A DNA stretch of 64,000 nucleotides, taken from contig JACMZG010000008.1 of assembly GCA_018340805.1 (NCBI GenBank), positions 74,896,389 through 74,960,388 on the forward strand. The letters run 5' to 3'. The stretch is from Microvelia longipes. Lineage: Eukaryota > Arthropoda > Insecta > Hemiptera > Veliidae. The position numbers and the translations under genes are program-made. Of this stretch, positions 55,348 to 64,000 are shown piece by piece. A model generated the notes under the pieces. The model saw nothing but the letters and a program-made list of their open reading frames with translations. It had not been told where the DNA came from and ran no database searches. Position 1 is the stretch's first letter. Every line of letters starts with the position of its first letter.

Positions 55348-58300
55348 ATGGAGAAACTTACAAAAGCGATGGATATTCAGACTACTGCTTTTGAGAGAGT
55401 CTTCAAAGCAGTGGAAGATATTCTTGAGGACCCAGCTGGGGATTTAAGCGAAGCTGTTGGATCTCTTCAAGTGCTTGAGAAGAGAGTGGCTGGTCTGTCT
55501 GAATTGGAGAAGAAACTGCAAGATCTACTATTAGAGGAGGATGCTTCACTAGAAGAAATCGATGAGGTTTTGGCAACGGCTGACACCACCCAGGTTAAGT
55601 TCGCCAGCTTAAAGGTAAAAGTCGACAATTTAGCTAAGAAAGGGGCCTCAGTAGACAAACTAGAGCTTACTAAATTAAGTAAGGGGGGTCTATATGGAAA
55701 AATTAAATTACCTGATATTACTTTTAAGAGTTTTGGTGGGGATGTCAAAGATTGGCTACCATTTTGGTCACAGTTTAAGCGTGTGCATGACGACAAAAGT
55801 ATACTAGATGTTGATAAATTTGCCTTACTGATTCAGTATACAATACCTAAGTCTAGGGCTAGGAAAATTGTTGAAAGCTATCCTCTTACAGAGGAAAACT
55901 ATTCGAAAGCTGTAGACAGTTTAAAAGCTCGATTTGGTAGGCAAGATCAACTGGTAGAGGTGTATGTCAGGGAACTCTTGAAATTAGTGATTTCTAACAT
56001 TTCCAGTAAGAGTGAGTTGAGTGCGTTATACGATCAAGTAGAAACTCAACTCAGGTCTTTAGAGAGTCTCGGGGTGACCTGTGAGAACTATGCCGCTATG
56101 CTATATCCTCTGGTGGAGTCTTGCTTGCCAGAGGATATCATTAGGGCGTGGCAACGTAGTAATAATTTTGATTGTGAGGGGAAGTTGAGAGATCGATTAA
56201 AAGAGTTAATGAAATTTCTCAGACGAGAAGTAGAGAACGAAGAGCGTATAAAGTTAGCAAAATCGGGGTTTGATATGATAAGTAAAAAGAAAAGTGAGGT
56301 TGTTGTTAGTGAGAAACCCGGTCCTGCTACTGCTTCGGCTCTCATTAATAAAAATAAACCGGTAGGAAACAGGACTCCTGTTTGCATTTTCTGTAAAGGC
56401 CCGCACTATGCTAGTGAGTGTAATGACAAATGTCTAGAAAAGATGACATATGACGATAAGAAAAAACTTTTGACTAGCAGTGGGCGGTGCTATCTCTGTT
56501 TACGGTACGGGCACGTTGCTCGTAGGTGTGCTGTGAGAGTCAAGTGCTCACAATGTTCAGGAAAACATGTAGGTATCATGTGTTGTGAGGCTAAAAAATC
56601 TACAGCCAATGCTTTAGCTGTAGAAAGTTTGACTAATTTGGCTAGTATCCGTCCTGATGAGACACTGCTTCAAACTTTAGTAGTACAAATTACGAATGGA
56701 GATAAAACCCGTTCAGTGAGAGCAGTGATAGACGTGGGTTCTCAGCGTTCATATGTGGGTACTCAGACAGCCTTAGACATGGGCTATGAGTCAAAAGGTT
56801 CTGTAGACATGGTCCATGCTTTGTTTGGAGGTTCAACTTCTGATGTAATTAAGCATGATATTTACAAAATTACTTTAGTTAATCTTAATAAATCTTATGC
56901 GTGTGATTTTGATGCGCTTAGTGATAATGTGATTTGTACTAGGATTGGTCATATCAGGAACGGTCCCTGGATGAAAGAGTTACAGCAACTTGGAATTTCG
57001 GTGACTGATACGAGAGAGGGTCCAATAGAAGTTTTAATCGGAGCTGACATAGCAGGGAAGCTGTACACTGGTGAGAAGCATGTCCTCAAGTGTGGACTGG
57101 TAGCTATGAATACCTCGTTGGGTTGGATATTGATGGGTAAGACAAATAATCATAGTAATGTTTCATCTATATCATCTCAAGTGCTGAACACTTCCTTGCT
57201 GTGTAAAGAGGATGTCACTAAACTGTGGAGTTTAGACGTACTAGGTATAGAAGACCCAGTACAAGAAAACATCAAGAAAATTAGAGATAGTGACATTTTG
57301 GAAAAATTTTCAGAGACCATTATTGTTAACGATGAGGGGAGGTATGAGGTTGATTTACCTTGGTTGTATGATCATGCCCCTTTAATGAATAATTTTGATG
57401 TTGCCAAGAAAAGACTTGACAATTTAATGGGTAAGCTTGGTAAAGATGGATATTACGATTTGTACAATGAAGTATTTGAAGATTGGTTAAGTGAAGGGAT
57501 CATAGAGAAGTTAGAGGCAGGAAATTTCGATCATAACCGTGAAGGTTTTTACTATCTACCTCACAGGCATGTAATTAAATTAGATTCAACGACAAAATTA
57601 AGACCTGTGTTTGATGCTTCGGCAAAAAGTAAGACTCAACCATCACTGAATCAGTGTCTAGAGACAGGTACAAATCTGATAGGGCTTCCCGATATTTTGA
57701 TTAGGTTTAGACATGATAGGATAGGTGTTATATCTGATATTAGAAAAGCTTTCTTACAGATTAGTATTAAAGAAAGTGATAGAAATTTCCTTATGTTTCT
57801 GTGGTATGACAAAGATGGTCATTTAGTGTTTTTCAGACATGCTAGGGTAGTTTTTGGGCTCACGTCTAGTCCATTTCACTTAGCAGCTGTGATAAATTAT
57901 CACTTAGATAAATATTCAGATAACTCGAAATACCCGAGATGGGTTATTGATAAGCTTAAAGATAATTTTTATGTTGACAACTGCGTGATTAGCGTAGAAA
58001 ATAAGGAGAAACTTGAAGAGTTTATTAAGGCTGCTTGTGAAGTTATGATGGAAGGCATGTTTGATCTCAGAGGCTGGGAGTTTACAGTCCTAGATCAACC
58101 TGAAAGTGTAAGTGAGAACCAGATATCCCCTGTTCTAGGTTTAGTGTGGGATAAAGTTAACGATACACTTAAAGTTAATTTAAAACCATTACAGAGTTTA
58201 AATACAGAAAAAATCACGAAGAGAATAATCTTATCTGCTGCTCATAGGCTATACGACCCAATAGGATTTTCATGTCCTGTACAACTGTGTCCTAGGATTC

Positions 58301-58908
58301 TTCTTAGAACAATGAATGATCTCAAATTAAAATGGGATGAGGAAGTACCTCTTGAAATTAGTTCAGAGTTCTTGAGTTGGTTAAGGCAGTTAAGTTTGTT
58401 AGATTCTCTTCAAATTCCTAGATGGGTAGGAAGAGAAAAATTTAGAGTTCACTCAATTCATATGTTTTGTGATGCGAGTAAAGTTGCTTATGCAACAGCT
58501 GTATTTATAAGATTTGTTAATTCAGAGAATGAATCTTGGGTTGAGTTAATTCAAGCTAAGAATAGGATTGCCCCTAGTACAACTTTATCTATTCCTAGAT
58601 TAGAGTTAATGGCAGCCACGATAGGCGCTAGACTGTTAAAATCTTGTTTGAAAGCCTTAGGACAGCTAGATATAAAATATTATTGTTGGTCTGATTCAAC
58701 CACAGTGTTGTGGTGGATTAGTCAAGAGGATAAGTGGAAAACTCATGTGTGGAATAGGGTGCAAGAGATCAGGTCTTTAACTGATAAGAACTGCTGGTAT
58801 TTTACTCCTGGATCTGTAAACATTGCTGATCTGGCATCCAGGGGCAGTTCTTGTATTAACTTATTGAAATCTTCATGGTGGGAGGGCCCCCCCATGGTTG
58901 AAAAATGA
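55348..58908 (+). CDS. gag-pol: BEL element Gag-Pol: gag, protease, RT, RNase H
   Basis: The first ATG (55348) gives a frame of about 1186 residues; the 11 upstream codons lack a Met. In order: a Glu-rich coiled-coil-like N-terminus; a DUF1759-like gag ('LPDITFKSFGGDVKDWLPFW', about residue 117 on); zinc knuckles CIFCKGPHYASEC (about 346) and CYLCLRYGHVARRC (about 381); and a protease motif 'RAVIDVGSQRSYVG' (about 460). RT follows ('LRPVFDASAKS' about 752, 'SDIRKAFLQI', 'FYVDNCV' about 875), then RNase H ('MFCDASKVAYATAV', 'IPRLELMAA', 'WSDSTTVLWW', 'NIADLASRG'). The protease has DVG where D[ST]G is usual. The frame breaks at a run of seven C (58887-58893). Confidence 0.93.
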   Translation: MEKLTKAMDIQTTAFERVFKAVEDILEDPAGDLSEAVGSLQVLEKRVAGLSELEKKLQDLLLEEDASLEEIDEVLATADTTQVKFASLKVKVDNLAKKGASVDKLELTKLSKGGLYGKIKLPDITFKSFGGDVKDWLPFWSQFKRVHDDKSILDVDKFALLIQYTIPKSRARKIVESYPLTEENYSKAVDSLKARFGRQDQLVEVYVRELLKLVISNISSKSELSALYDQVETQLRSLESLGVTCENYAAMLYPLVESCLPEDIIRAWQRSNNFDCEGKLRDRLKELMKFLRREVENEERIKLAKSGFDMISKKKSEVVVSEKPGPATASALINKNKPVGNRTPVCIFCKGPHYASECNDKCLEKMTYDDKKKLLTSSGRCYLCLRYGHVARRCAVRVKCSQCSGKHVGIMCCEAKKSTANALAVESLTNLASIRPDETLLQTLVVQITNGDKTRSVRAVIDVGSQRSYVGTQTALDMGYESKGSVDMVHALFGGSTSDVIKHDIYKITLVNLNKSYACDFDALSDNVICTRIGHIRNGPWMKELQQLGISVTDTREGPIEVLIGADIAGKLYTGEKHVLKCGLVAMNTSLGWILMGKTNNHSNVSSISSQVLNTSLLCKEDVTKLWSLDVLGIEDPVQENIKKIRDSDILEKFSETIIVNDEGRYEVDLPWLYDHAPLMNNFDVAKKRLDNLMGKLGKDGYYDLYNEVFEDWLSEGIIEKLEAGNFDHNREGFYYLPHRHVIKLDSTTKLRPVFDASAKSKTQPSLNQCLETGTNLIGLPDILIRFRHDRIGVISDIRKAFLQISIKESDRNFLMFLWYDKDGHLVFFRHARVVFGLTSSPFHLAAVINYHLDKYSDNSKYPRWVIDKLKDNFYVDNCVISVENKEKLEEFIKAACEVMMEGMFDLRGWEFTVLDQPESVSENQISPVLGLVWDKVNDTLKVNLKPLQSLNTEKITKRIILSAAHRLYDPIGFSCPVQLCPRILLRTMNDLKLKWDEEVPLEISSEFLSWLRQLSLLDSLQIPRWVGREKFRVHSIHMFCDASKVAYATAVFIRFVNSENESWVELIQAKNRIAPSTTLSIPRLELMAATIGARLLKSCLKALGQLDIKYYCWSDSTTVLWWISQEDKWKTHVWNRVQEIRSLTDKNCWYFTPGSVNIADLASRGSSCINLLKSSWWEGPPMVEK

Positions 58909-59353
58909 GGAAGAATGGCCTGAACAAAAGTATTTAGTTTGTACTGAAGAAGTAGTGAAAGAAAAGAAAATAGTATCTGTTACTTCTGCTGTTAATGTCA
59001 AAATTGAGGTTTCAAATTTTTGGAGATTTAGAAAATATTCTAAATTAGTTAATAGCATTGCTTATGTACTCAGATTTACTCAAAATTGTAGAAATATTTC
59101 GGATAGGCCAAGTAGTAAATTTATTACTAGTACAGAAGCAGATAAAGCAGAACTAGTAGTATTAAAACTAGTGCAACAGGAATCATTTGAGGGTGTTAGC
59201 GATAAGGACATTTCTTCACTCTGTCCTGTTGTAGATGAGAATGGTCTTATTAGAGTTAAAACTAAAATAACTGAAAGAGAGGATAGCCATGATTTCCTAT
59301 ATCCTATAATATTACCGTCAAAGCATGTTGTTACTGAGTCTATAATAACTTAG
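58894..59353 (+). CDS. pol: BEL element Pol, RNase H-integrase linker
   Basis: It continues the polyprotein in a shifted frame after the C run ('LKNEEEWPEQK' onwards). The region between RNase H and integrase in BEL elements is a poorly conserved linker with basic and acidic patches, which fits. The frame ends at 59353 near a short A run (59345-59348), where one base appears to be missing, and the integrase continues in the next frame. Confidence 0.8.
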
Positions 59354-60651
59354 GGTTACATGTGGGTGTTCAGGGTCTTATGACAATAATTAGAGAAAAG
59401 TTTTGGATAATTAGGGCCAGAAAAACAATTAAATCTGTTATTAATAAATGTGTAACTTGTAAAAAATTTAAAGCCAGAAATATTACTTGTGAACCGATTT
59501 CTTTACCTAGAGATAGAGTTAGGGAGGCAGCTGTATTTGAAATTATAGGTATAGATTTAGCTGGACCCCTGTATCTTAAAAATAAAGAGAAAATTTGGGT
59601 TTGTTTATATACGTGTGCGATTTATAGGGCAGTTCATCTAGAGTTAGTTAGCTCCTTGTCTACTGAGGCTTTTCTCTCGGCTTTTAGGAGATTTATTGCG
59701 AGAAGGGGTCGTCCTTCAATAGTTTACTCTGATAACGGACGAAACCTGGTTGGTGCTGACAATGCCTTTGCCGATATCGACTGGACAGATACAGAGAGTG
59801 GCATTGTTGGAGAGAAGCGTATAGAGTGGAGGTTTAATCCACCAGCAGCTCCCTGGTGGGGAGGATGGTGGGAGCGTTTGATTCAACTCATGAAACAACT
59901 ACTCAGAAAACAACTAGGAAAAGCTTGTTTAACTTATGATGAATTATATTCTGTCGTTTGTGATTGTGAATGTGTGATGAATTCTAGACCACTCACTTAT
60001 ATAGTGGAAGATTCTAATTTATTACCTCTTTCTCCTCGTATGTTTCTTAATGAAATAAGAGAATATGGTACTGTAGATTTAGATCTAGTCGATGCGAGTT
60101 CGTTGAAGCGTCATCTCCGGTATATACATAAAATTCGGGCGGATTTGCGATCTCGGTTTCGGAAAGAGTATTTGAGTCAATTAGTTCAAGTTTCAAAAAG
60201 AAAACCCACTGAACCAATCCGAAAGGGTGAAGTGGTTTTAGTGCATAGTGACACTAAAAGGTGGGAGTGGCCTTTGGGATTGGTCGAAGAATTAATTCCA
60301 GGAAGAGATGGTAGAGTAAGAGTGGCTCGTGTAAAAACTGCTCGTGGCTCAGTTTTAAGACCAATACAACGGTTGTATCCCGTAGAAATTGAAGACAATG
60401 AACGCGAACAATTTCTTCTATTACACCAGGACATCACTGCATCAGACAAGCGAGAAAAACCAACTCCTGAGACCAGTATGTCTATTGAAGAAAATAGAGA
60501 GCCATGCCAAGGCACGTCTGGCGATTCAGCTACTAAACCCAGCGTGTCAACTGAAGAGAATGCAGACTCCAGCCAAGAAGTGTCTAGCAAAACTTCAACT
60601 ACAAAATTTGGCCGACCACTAAAGCCACCAGTACGATTCCAGGCGTCGTAA
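59350..60651 (+). CDS. pol: BEL element integrase and C-terminal domain
   Basis: The frame starts in the zinc-binding part ('GLHVGVQGLMTIIREKFWI', 'INKCVTCKKFKA'). The catalytic core has D in 'IGIDLAGPL', D in 'VYSDNGRNLVGA' and E in 'PWWGGWWERLIQLMK', the usual BEL motif. The C-terminal DUF5641-like region has 'RSRFRKEYLSQL', 'KGEVVLVHSD', 'WPLGLVEELIPGRDG' and 'RVARVKTARG'. It ends in a Ser/Thr/Glu-rich tail 50 bases before the 3' LTR. The catalytic triad is complete. Confidence 0.93.
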   Translation, partial: LGLHVGVQGLMTIIREKFWIIRARKTIKSVINKCVTCKKFKARNITCEPISLPRDRVREAAVFEIIGIDLAGPLYLKNKEKIWVCLYTCAIYRAVHLELVSSLSTEAFLSAFRRFIARRGRPSIVYSDNGRNLVGADNAFADIDWTDTESGIVGEKRIEWRFNPPAAPWWGGWWERLIQLMKQLLRKQLGKACLTYDELYSVVCDCECVMNSRPLTYIVEDSNLLPLSPRMFLNEIREYGTVDLDLVDASSLKRHLRYIHKIRADLRSRFRKEYLSQLVQVSKRKPTEPIRKGEVVLVHSDTKRWEWPLGLVEELIPGRDGRVRVARVKTARGSVLRPIQRLYPVEIEDNEREQFLLLHQDITASDKREKPTPETSMSIEENREPCQGTSGDSATKPSVSTEENADSSQEVSSKTSTTKFGRPLKPPVRFQAS

Positions 60652-60701
60652 CGTTTTCCACTAAGGTTGAGTTCACTCTCATTGAACTCAAGTAGGGAGT
60701 G

Positions 60702-61035
60702 TGTGGAAAATGCTGTCCTTTGTTTAATTTTTGTTTTGTTTTGTGTTTGTAATTTATTTCTCTTTAAAAATGAATGTTGGCAAGACAAGGTATTATTTTG
60801 GTCTCCTTAGAAACATTGTTTTGAAAATGAAAAACTTTAATTTTGGGAAGCAAGTGAAGACAGAAGCCATCTTGACACCGAAAGAAATGTTAAAATCTGA
60901 AATCTGTTTAAAATAGTTGTAAAACCGAAAAAATAGAATTTTGTTTTAGTTTAAATCGGGTCTGTTTTGATTTATTTTAGACACTTTCTAGGCACGGGTA
61001 GTGCCTTGAAAGGACTTTCTCTTTTGATTCGGACA
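60702..61035 (+). repeat. 3' LTR of the BEL element
   Basis: 334 bp, TGTGGAAAATGC...TTCGGACA. It is preceded by the purine-rich aagtagggagtg. Confidence 0.93.
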
Positions 61036-61616
61036 CACGCATTTTTGACAAAAATTGCAATATTTTATTTTCGATAGAACAACCTTTTGAAAAGCGGTTT
61101 TCTGCAATTCCTATTGAGTTTCACCCTCTGAATACAACGCTACCTTTAGTTTTGTCCAGCCATGTTTACTTGTTGAGAAAAGTCAACATAGAGATTTGAC
61201 TACACACGACGAGACCGAAATTTCGGTAAAAATAAATTTCACTATTTTTAAAAACTAAGAGTGTATCTTACGTAGTTCTCGACGCTGAATCCAAATATAC
61301 CTATCATTTGATCCTTGCACGTACTGTTGTCGAGAAAAGTGTAATAAAACATTTTTCTGCGAATCTCAGACACGCATTTTTGACGAAAATTTCAATATTT
61401 TATTTTCGATAGAACTAACCTTTTGAAAAGCGGTTTTCTGCGATTACTTTTGAGTTCCACCCACTGAATACAACGCTACCTTTAGTTTTGTCTAGCTATG
61501 TTTACTTGTTGAAAAAAGTCAACATATAGATTTGACTACACACGACGAGACCAAAATTTCGGTAAAAATTAAATTTCACTATTTTTAAAAACTAAGAGTG
61601 TATTCTTACGTAGTTG
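61036..61616. repeat. 335-bp unit in two direct copies
   Basis: The first unit (61036-61370) and a shortened second (61371-61616) share acgcatttttgac, tcaatattttattttcgata, cttttgaaaagcggttttct, atacaacgctacctttagtt and gacgagacc.aaatttcggt. The first unit starts exactly at the 3' LTR boundary, and no copy is found left of the 5' LTR. Confidence 0.9.
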
Positions 61617-61638
61617 AATACACTACGTATTCGGCAAA
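61616..61638. repeat. Short inverted repeat at the end of the tandem unit
   Basis: tacgtagt and actacgta flank a 7-base loop at the point where the second 335-bp unit ends. Confidence 0.6.
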
Positions 61639-61642
61639 AGTT

Positions 61643-61692
61643 GAGGATCTCGTCCAGTGACTGTCCGCTACCAGTCACTGGACGAGATCCTC
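61643..61692. repeat. Perfect 21-bp hairpin
   Basis: The arms at 61643-61663 and 61672-61692 are exact reverse complements (outer word gaggatctcgtcc) with an 8-base spacer tccgctac. Further out, cggcaaa (61632) and tttgccg (61730) also pair. It is much more GC-rich than its surroundings and has no T-run typical of a pol III end. Confidence 0.92.
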
Positions 61693-61754
61693 CCTTCTAC
61701 ATCTCACCGGCACTGTTGATGGCTATTTGCCGAAAGCCGGCTCTGTCAGTTTAT

Positions 61755-62348
61755 TTAATATATAATGTTTAGTGGAGAGACGTGGTTGTTGGTGTTATTT
61801 ATTGATAGAAAATTAATATTTAGGTCACCAGAGATTATACATTTTTGTTTAGGATTCTTATGTAAGTAATTAAGTAAATTTGTAAAGCTATCAATGAATT
61901 CCTCGAAACTACCAGAAGGCGATCTGTATACTGTGACTAACATTAAAGCCCAGGAGGTACCATAACTAACTTTAACTCCGCAAACTTCGAAAACTTTTTC
62001 CGTAGACATTTTTAAAATATGTAAGTCTTCAGAAACGGTAAAGTTACTGCCGGTTTTGACTAGAAACTCTTTTCTACAGAATAGGGAAACTGTTTGGAAC
62101 CCATCTATTGGTAAACTGTTACTTTGTAACCAATGTTCAGTAACACAAAAAATGTCTACATCATGTTGAAACAAATAATTTTCAAACAAATCAATTTTAT
62201 TGCCAAGGCCTTGCACATTTTGGTGAACTAAATTGAACGTATTTTTGCAAGTAGGAGTTTTAGCTGAAGGATGAGCATTGCTGTTAAAATTAAAGGAATT
62301 TTTACTACTAATTTTATTGGAATTAGTGTTATTATTACACATCGTCAA
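61755..62348 (-). pseudogene. LINE D ORF2, APE endonuclease N-terminal part
   Basis: The frame (first ATG about 62342) contains an N-rich leader and then APE-type endonuclease motifs: Asn in 'NLVHQNVQGLGNKID', Glu in 'CVTEHWL', 'VTVYRSPSG', and Asp/Asn in 'IISGDLNINF'. It ends within 'HVSPLNIIY', where homologous proteins continue towards the C-terminal endonuclease motifs and RT. The enzyme would nick target DNA to prime reverse transcription, but this copy cannot act alone. Confidence 0.88.
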
Positions 62349-62395
62349 ATTACAAGAATCTTGACTTCCTAATTGGAGATTGTCAACAGGGCATG

Positions 62396-63942
62396 TTATA
62401 AAAAATTAAAATTTACATTATTCTTAAAATTAAAGTTCTTTCCGGTATTATTGCGGTGAGTAATAATTGTAGGTATAGGAAACGAATCATTATTAATAGA
62501 TTGCTCTAAGTTGACCATATTCGAGTCAGAGGGGGAGATTAAGATATTTTTAATTGATTTTTTAATTCTATTGATGAGAAGATTTTTCCCGTTACTGTTG
62601 AGGTGAAGTCCATGTTGAGTTCTATGTCTTCTCTTAAAGTGAGTTTTCAGCCACACAAAGCTAGAGCTGGCTAATTCTTCGATAAGCAGCTGCATGATAT
62701 CATTCCGATTATCAATCCTTTTATTAAATTTAGGTAAATCAAAGCGATGTGGAGTAGATGTGTATATTACGTTAGTGTAGTTTGAGACTTGAGCAAGTTG
62801 ATGAAAAATCGACTTTAAATCATCATCATTTGACGAATTGTTAAGATTAGAGCCTCCCACTACGACCACAAAATCACTCATGGAGAAATTTTGAGTGAGT
62901 TGTTGGATGGATTGAATGCAGCTTATAAAAGGAGCGTTGGGTTTAAAGAGCAATGAAATACTGTACTGTCTCAATTTAATGTAATGTCTCAATTTAGAAC
63001 TAAGATGACGGCAGTGACTGTCGCCAACTAAAAGTATTTTATTTTTCACAAGATTAATAGGAGATCTCCTGCAGTACTGTTGCCCTGCAGGTGTCCTGTT
63101 GGAAACATTAAGACGATCAGAACTACCAGGTTTCGGAGTAGAAGTGACGTGAGTAAAAAGACTATTTGCAATCGAATCCTGGACGTTATCAATTAGCTTT
63201 TTGTTCCAAAAAAGTTTTAAGTCACAAACTTCCTTCTTTGCTTCGTTCAGAAGCTTTACAAGTTGATCATTTTCACGCATCAGCAAGTTTATACGAGATT
63301 CGAGATCCAGATTCCTATGTGTAAGTTTATCTATAAGACTTGTATTATGTAAGATATTTTCACGATCATCTATCAATAGTTGCGAGCTCAAAGTATTTAT
63401 TTCAGCGCAAAGATTTGTTTGAACAGAAACATCAGAGCGAGGTTGAACGATCAAGTTACCAGAGTTATTTACCATTGCTGCTTCAAATTTTAGATTATTA
63501 ACATGATTATTTAAAATTCTATTTTCCTCTATCAGTCTTAACACCTCCGAGTCTTTTTCGGTTAATTTATTTTTTATTTTATTGATTTCTTTGAAAAAAT
63601 GTTTAATTTGAATTGACTCGTCTTCCAGCTGAAACTGGCAGTGGAGTGATTCGTCGAGAGCTTTTTTTTCGAATCAAGATTTGTGCCTAGTAATATTATT
63701 TCCACATTTTTTTGCTCTATTTCTTCTAATAGATTGTCATTAGCGAGTTGAAGTTGGTTGCCTAAATTAATAAGAGAAATTATCGGGTCAACCAACGATG
63801 ATATATTTTCGTCTAGTAAAAGGTGTGAAAGACTCTTAAGAACATGGTGAATTTTTGAAACAGAATCATCGATATCAGGACTTGTAACTTGTAGATCATC
63901 AAATTGTTTTAAAGGGTTACTTTTCGTTCCTCGTCTAGACAT
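62396..63942 (-). pseudogene. LINE D ORF1: coiled coil plus SGNH/esterase-like domain, one frameshift
   Basis: The frame begins at ATG near 63942 (MSRRGTKSNPLKQFDDLQ). It has a long leucine-rich coiled-coil half and then a SGNH-type domain: 'NKILLVGDSHCRHLSSKL' (nucleophile block, about 63030-62980), 'FVVVVGGSNLNN', and the closing 'HGLHLNSNGKNLL' block with the catalytic-type His. ORF1 proteins with this domain occur in CR1-like LINEs, where they bind the element RNA. The frame is lost at a run of eight A on the minus strand (63662-63669) and resumes one frame over, as expected if one A is missing. Total length is about 515 residues. Confidence 0.85.
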
Positions 63943-64000
63943 CTTATAAAAATATTCTTAAATTTTTAGCTAATCAAAAGTTATATTTTAAAGAAAAGCA

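Larger units (their letters stand above)
54877..61035 (+). mobile_element. BEL/Pao LTR retrotransposon
   Basis: LTRs lie at 54877-55229 (353 bp) and 60702-61035 (334 bp), starting TGTGGAAAATGC and ending ATTCGGACA. They differ by a 16-bp insertion in the 5' LTR and several substitutions, so this insertion is older than the Ty3 element. A primer site (55236) and a purine-rich tract (60688-60701) are in place. The internal region encodes the full BEL set: gag with DUF1759-like part, zinc knuckles, protease, RT, RNase H and integrase with a C-terminal extension. No target duplication is visible: the left flank is (TA)n and the right flank is cacgc. Confidence 0.95.
61755..64000 (-). mobile_element. 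LINE D, CR1-like, 5' half (lacks RT and 3' end)
   Basis: The minus strand carries the start of a two-ORF LINE: ORF1 (63942-62396) with an SGNH-type domain and ORF2 starting about 54 bases downstream with an APE endonuclease. The element is cut within ORF2 at about 61760, so the RT domain is absent. That is unusual, since LINE copies are normally truncated at their 5' end. The 5' UTR runs to the window edge. Confidence 0.85.

Noticed and set aside
60186..60788. 200-codon minus-strand frame.
   Set aside because: It is the antisense shadow of the BEL integrase C-terminus.
62396..63544. SGNH-domain frame as a host esterase gene.
   Set aside because: It is followed after about 50 bases by an APE endonuclease ORF in the same direction, the arrangement of a LINE ORF1-ORF2 pair.

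Overview
This window looks like intergenic, repeat-dominated DNA from an animal nuclear genome, most likely an arthropod. The base composition is AT-rich, (TA)n microsatellites are everywhere, and the mobile elements are of animal type: BEL/Pao and Ty3 LTR retrotransposons, APE-type LINEs with an SGNH-domain ORF1, a tRNA-derived SINE, and MITE-like and foldback DNA elements. BEL/Pao is restricted to animals. I cannot name the species. I found no convincing host protein gene, no tRNA or rRNA gene and no CRISPR array. All recognisable coding sequence belongs to retrotransposons, and most of it is broken by single-base frameshifts at homopolymers.

Layout. 1-11.9 kb: microsatellites, dispersed AT-rich repeats, a SINE insertion at 3.1 kb, a 58-bp tandem array (5.6-6.0 kb) and a 22-bp E-box-rich array (8.6-9.1 kb). 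11.9-18.7 kb: a LINE nest in which a 4.6-kb Ty3 element with 197-bp LTRs has inserted into the RNase H region of a LINE on the minus strand, next to two other LINE fragments. 19-29 kb: a remarkable run of different minisatellites, including a foldback element of about 2.6 kb built around a 23-bp repeat. 29-54 kb: dispersed repeats with no coding capacity except a CR1-like LINE 3' end at 38 kb. It holds a GC-rich mini-hairpin array (30.1 kb), a mariner-like MITE, two copies of a hAT-like MITE with 8-bp target duplications, a second SINE and a 92-bp satellite (52.3-53.3 kb). 54.9-61.0 kb: a 6.2-kb BEL/Pao element. 61.0-64 kb: a duplicated 335-bp unit, a perfect 21-bp hairpin, and the 5' half of a CR1-like LINE on the minus strand.

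How the parts relate. Several dispersed families are interlinked. One AT-rich family (called F here) carries TGACGTCA palindromes, forms long palindromes and hosts later insertions of a SINE and a MITE. Its copies often continue into a segment colinear with the internal promoter of 5S rRNA, followed by short GCGAAGC-type hairpins. A block of about 1.4 kb carrying these parts occurs twice (2.1-3.7 kb and 38.8-40.2 kb); one copy has a SINE and the other is the empty site. The strongest leads are the 5S-like repeat, the hammerhead-ribozyme-like motif at both ends of the foldback minisatellite element, and the stable mini-hairpin motif spread through the window. All calls come from reading the sequence; no database search or folding program was run.
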